Assembly: GCA_020445005.1 (NCBI GenBank)
Contig: JAGRHM010000037.1
Location: 1-9,644, forward strand
DNA from: Candidatus Competibacteraceae bacterium
GTDB lineage: Bacteria; Pseudomonadota; Gammaproteobacteria; Competibacterales; Competibacteraceae
Length of the DNA: 9,644 bases
Reading direction: 5' to 3'
In this document: piece after piece, positions 6,840-9,644 of the stretch
How the letters are laid out: each line of letters opens with the position of its first letter
Position numbering within the stretch: position 1 is the first letter of the stretch
Notes under the pieces: generated by a model
Database searches by the model: none
The model's input: the letters and a program-made list of their open reading frames with translations, nothing else
What the model was told of the DNA's origin: nothing
Program-made: the position numbers and the translations under genes

Positions 6840-9173
6840 ATGAACAACGTGACGAGTCCAAAGCTTAACCCCGAATTACAACGTATCGTTGAAGCCCGCC
6901 ATCATGATCCCTTTGCCGTGCTGGGCCGCCATCCACAGGACAAAAAGGTCGTGGTGCGCGCCCATTTGCCTTATGCCAAGGAAGTCCATATCGCTGAGGG
7001 CAACCTGCCGATGGAGCGTATCCCTAACACCGACCTGTTCGAATGGCAGGGCAAGGTCGATCAGGTGCCGGAGCGTTATCGGTTGATTTGGCGCGATGGA
7101 GATCACCACGAGCATATTTCCTACGACCCCTACTGTTTCCCGCCGCAACTGCCTGATTTCGATCTGTACCTGTTCGGCGAGGGCAAGCATTGGCATTCCT
7201 ACCGTTTCCTAGGCGCACATCGGCATGAAGCCGATGGGGTCGCGGGCGTCTTGTTTGCCGTCTGGGCGCCGAATGCGGAGCGGGTCAGCGTCGTCGGCAG
7301 TTTCAACCGTTGGGACGGGCGGATTCATCCCATGCGGGTGCGCGGCGGCAGTGGCGTCTGGGAACTGTTTATCCCCAACCTCTGTCCCGGTGACCTGTAT
7401 AAGTTCGAAATCCGTAATCGCCACAGTGGCGTGGTGTTCCTGAAATCTGATCCTTATGGTCAGCACTTTGAATTGCGGCCCAGCACCGCCACTATCGTCA
7501 CCAAGCCAAATAATTATGCCTGGCGCGACGCCGAATGGCTGGAAAAGCGCAAGTCCACCGACTGGTTGCACACGCCCATGTCGGTTTACGAAGTCCATCT
7601 GGGTTCGTGGCGGCGTGGTTGGGAAGGCGAGTTTATCAACTACCGAGAAATGGCTCACCAACTCGTCGAATACGTCAAGGATTTAGGCTTCAGCCATATC
7701 GAACTGCTGCCGATCACCGAACATCCCTATGACGCTTCCTGGGGTTATCAAACCACCGGTTATTATGCGCCTACTAGCCGGTTTGGAACCCCGGATGATT
7801 TTCGCTATTTCATCGACTACTGCCACCAGCATGACATCGGCGTGATTCTCGACTGGGTGCCGGCGCATTTTCCCAAGGATGCTTCCGGCTTGGCCCGCTT
7901 CGACGGTGAAGCATTGTATGAACACACCGATCCGCGCAAAGGCGAGCATCTCGACTGGGGTACGTTGATCTTCAATTTTGGCCGCTATGAAGTGAAGAAT
8001 TTTCTGCTGTCCAGCGCCCTGTATTGGGTCGAGGAATTCCATCTGGATGGGCTGCGGGTTGATGCGGTCGCCTCCATGCTGTATCTGGACTACTCACGCA
8101 AGGAAGGCGAATGGATTCCAAACAAGTACGGTGGCCGTGAGAATTTGGAAGCCATTGACTTCATGCGGGAACTGAATACGGTTGTGCATAGCGAACATCC
8201 TGGCGCCATGGTGATCGCTGAAGAATCCACCTCCTGGCCGCAGGTCACCCGCCCGACCTACGTCGGCGGACTGGGCTTCAGCATGAAATGGAACATGGGT
8301 TGGATGAACGACACCTTGCGCTATATGGCGCAACAGCCGGTCCATCGCAAATATCACCATGATTTGTTGACTTTCAGCATGTTGTACTGCTTCACCGAGA
8401 ATTTCATGTTACCGTTCTCGCATGATGAGGTCGTGCATGGCAAAGGCTCGCTGATCAACAAGATGCCAGGCGACGAGTGGCAGCGCTTCGCGAATCTACG
8501 GTTGCTTTATCTTTATATGTTCACTCATCCCGGCAAGAAGCTGCTGTTTATGGGGACTGAGTTTGGTCAGGGCACTGAATGGAACAGCGCTACGACTCTC
8601 GATTGGTATGTACTCCAATATGACTTTCATAAGGGAATGCAACTACTGGTCAAGGATCTGAACCGGCTCTATCACAGCGAACCGGCGTTGCATCACTATG
8701 AATTTGAATGGCAGGGCTTTGACTGGATTGATTGCCATGATGCCGAACAGTCGATCCTGAGTTACTTGCGCAAGAAGGATGATGATTTCCTGGTGGTGGT
8801 CGTCAACTTTACCCCGGTGCCGCGTCATGGTTACCGAATTGGGGTGCCGCGCACCGGGCGTTATACGGAAGTTTTCAACTCCGACTCGAATTATTACGCT
8901 GGCAGTGGTGTAGGTAACGGTGGCGTGGATTTAATCGCCGAGGAGCAACCTTGGATGGATCGTCCTTACTCGATCACGATCACTGTCCCCCCCTTGGGTG
9001 GCTTAGTGCTCCGTCCAGAGGAGCCACCACCGCCGAAGCCGGTCGCAATTGTGGCCGAAGCCGCTGACGAAGCGGCGTTGGCGTCGGAGGAAGCAACTAC
9101 AGTAACCAACGCTGCGCCAGTGGTTACCGCCACATCGACGGTAATTGTAGAAGAAGTGGCGCAACCCGAGTAG
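6840..9173 (+). CDS. glgB: 1,4-alpha-glucan (glycogen) branching enzyme GlgB
   Basis: GlgB cuts alpha-1,4-glucan chains and rejoins them through alpha-1,6 bonds, making the branches of glycogen in the cytoplasm. The 777 residues include an N-terminal beta-sandwich, then a CBM48-type module (about 125-225, with [22 protein letters not shown]). The GH13 barrel (about 245-620) and a C-terminal beta domain follow. The catalytic regions are all present: DWVPAHF (338-344), nucleophile Asp408 in [11 protein letters not shown], acid/base Glu461 in AEESTSWP, and Asp529 in [12 protein letters not shown]. These sit three residues on from the E. coli positions 405, 458 and 526. About 50 residues beyond the usual end (from about 726) form a Pro-, Ala-, Val- and Thr-rich acidic tail. 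The start is debatable: AGGA at 6837-6840 overlaps the ATG but lies eight bases before an in-frame GTG at 6849, which may be the real start. No other glg gene is adjacent. Confidence 0.97.
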   Translation: MNNVTSPKLNPELQRIVEARHHDPFAVLGRHPQDKKVVVRAHLPYAKEVHIAEGNLPMERIPNTDLFEWQGKVDQVPERYRLIWRDGDHHEHISYDPYCFPPQLPDFDLYLFGEGKHWHSYRFLGAHRHEADGVAGVLFAVWAPNAERVSVVGSFNRWDGRIHPMRVRGGSGVWELFIPNLCPGDLYKFEIRNRHSGVVFLKSDPYGQHFELRPSTATIVTKPNNYAWRDAEWLEKRKSTDWLHTPMSVYEVHLGSWRRGWEGEFINYREMAHQLVEYVKDLGFSHIELLPITEHPYDASWGYQTTGYYAPTSRFGTPDDFRYFIDYCHQHDIGVILDWVPAHFPKDASGLARFDGEALYEHTDPRKGEHLDWGTLIFNFGRYEVKNFLLSSALYWVEEFHLDGLRVDAVASMLYLDYSRKEGEWIPNKYGGRENLEAIDFMRELNTVVHSEHPGAMVIAEESTSWPQVTRPTYVGGLGFSMKWNMGWMNDTLRYMAQQPVHRKYHHDLLTFSMLYCFTENFMLPFSHDEVVHGKGSLINKMPGDEWQRFANLRLLYLYMFTHPGKKLLFMGTEFGQGTEWNSATTLDWYVLQYDFHKGMQLLVKDLNRLYHSEPALHHYEFEWQGFDWIDCHDAEQSILSYLRKKDDDFLVVVVNFTPVPRHGYRIGVPRTGRYTEVFNSDSNYYAGSGVGNGGVDLIAEEQPWMDRPYSITITVPPLGGLVLRPEEPPPPKPVAIVAEAADEAALASEEATTVTNAAPVVTATSTVIVEEVAQPE

Positions 9174-9186
9174 CTTGCTTGATTTG

Positions 9187-9210
9187 GCGGACAGGTTTGC
9201 GCCTGTCCGC
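9187..9210 (+). terminator. Rho-independent terminator candidate after glgB
   Basis: Fourteen bases after the glgB stop, GCGGACAGG (9187-9195) pairs perfectly over nine bases with CCTGTCCGC (9202-9210) around a TTTGCG loop. TTTGTC follows directly. The GC-rich stem and the short T-stretch fit an intrinsic terminator on the plus strand, though the T-run is short. Confidence 0.75.
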
Positions 9211-9230
9211 TTTGTCAGCAGGTTCATGAA

Positions 9231-9271
9231 GCCGTAATCGGTGATTACGGCCCAAGAAAGACAGTTGGGCC
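9231..9271. terminator. Two overlapping hairpins in the convergent gap between glgB and the hydrolase
   Basis: GCCGTAATC (9231-9239) pairs perfectly with GATTACGGC (9243-9251) around GGT. GGCCCAA (9249-9255) pairs perfectly with TTGGGCC (9265-9271) around nine bases. They share 9249-9251, so they compete at those bases. Lying 24-64 bases after the stop of the minus-strand hydrolase, either could help end that transcript, but no real T-run follows on the minus strand (only TTCATG after the first). A role in protecting transcript 3' ends is equally possible. Confidence 0.45.
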
Positions 9272-9294
9272 ATCTCTCCCCGTTTAACGACCCT

Positions 9295-9644
9295 TCACCA
9301 GGCTTGCAGCCATTCCCGCGTCCAGACTGCAACCTGATCCCGCCATTCGCGACGAGAGAAGGTATGATTCGCTTCGGCGTATTCGCGCACCGTAACCTGT
9401 GGTTGCGCCAGCAAGCGCCGCCAGGTTCGCACTGTCCTGGTCATATCCCGGAATTCGGCGGCGGTTAGATCATCGCCGCTGAGAATCAGCAGAATCGGAC
9501 CGTGGAAGCGACGCCAGCCGTCGGCCATACGTTCGGGCAAGGGTCTCTGTTCCGGATGGACCGCGACCGCCTTGCCGGAATCGACTGGCCGTGCTTGTCC
9601 AAGCAGCGTCCACAGCGAACGCCAAGCCGCGCTGAACGCAAAAT
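9295..9644 (-). CDS. Alpha/beta hydrolase C-terminus, probably exosortase A system-associated hydrolase 1; 5' part outside window
   Basis: The visible 115 residues are the C-terminal part of an alpha/beta hydrolase; the frame is open to the right edge with no start codon needed. The strand GPILLILSGDDLTAAEF (from about residue 48 of the fragment) carries the likely catalytic acid, Asp57 or Asp58. ANHTFS supplies the catalytic His (93), and the protein ends with RDQVAVWTREWLQAW. The combination of GDDLTAAEF, a His-Thr-Phe-Ser motif and a closing WTREWL resembles hydrolase 1 of the exosortase A (EpsH/PEP-CTERM) gene clusters; this is recalled family knowledge, not a search. The nucleophile Ser and oxyanion loop lie outside the window. 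If the assignment holds, an exosortase and exopolysaccharide cluster should lie to the right. It converges on glgB and is not co-transcribed with it. A general serine hydrolase is the alternative. Confidence 0.75.
   Translation of the reverse strand, partial: FAFSAAWRSLWTLLGQARPVDSGKAVAVHPEQRPLPERMADGWRRFHGPILLILSGDDLTAAEFRDMTRTVRTWRRLLAQPQVTVREYAEANHTFSRREWRDQVAVWTREWLQAW

Noticed and set aside
1..9644. CRISPR array, tRNA or rRNA gene, insertion sequence, prophage or toxin-antitoxin pair
   Set aside because: No regularly spaced repeats, cloverleaf, transposase, terminal inverted repeats or small paired genes were seen; gene content and codon use look chromosomal throughout.

Overview
This is a GC-rich stretch of bacterial chromosome, very probably from a gammaproteobacterium. 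It holds seven genes: five complete and two cut by the window edges. RelA has the single-function gammaproteobacterial/betaproteobacterial form, the sensor kinase looks like PhoQ, and GlgB aligns with the Escherichia coli enzyme along its length. The last gene looks like a hydrolase associated with the exosortase A (extracellular polysaccharide) system. Glycogen branching next to an exosortase-type gene would suit a floc-forming, glycogen-accumulating environmental bacterium such as Competibacteraceae, but that placement is inference.

Layout. Positions 1-6476 are read on the minus strand. In transcription order they hold a small lipid-anchored cytochrome c (6476-6081), the ppGpp synthetase relA (5903-3759), a PhoQ-like sensor histidine kinase (3741-2377), an unrecognised 517-residue protein with two predicted membrane segments (2365-812), and the start of a QmcA/stomatin-like SPFH membrane protein (737 to the left edge). 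relA, the kinase and the unknown gene are separated by only 17 and 11 bases and look like one operon; qmcA follows after 74 bases. A strong hairpin at 6008-6047 separates the cytochrome from relA.

A 363-base divergent region (6477-6839) separates the cytochrome from glgB, the plus-strand glycogen branching enzyme (6840-9173). This region holds a perfect TATAAT inside an inverted repeat, then a leader of about 200 bases with several possible pairings. glgB meets a minus-strand hydrolase fragment (9644-9295) head to head across a 121-base gap with three hairpins, the first a good terminator candidate.

How the genes fit together. The relA operon combines the stringent response, envelope sensing and membrane-domain organisation, so it may be a stress/envelope module; its unknown member and the kinase without an adjacent response regulator are the least understood parts. 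GlgB serves carbon storage. I found no CRISPR array, tRNA, rRNA, insertion sequence or phage gene, and no clearly new multi-gene system.
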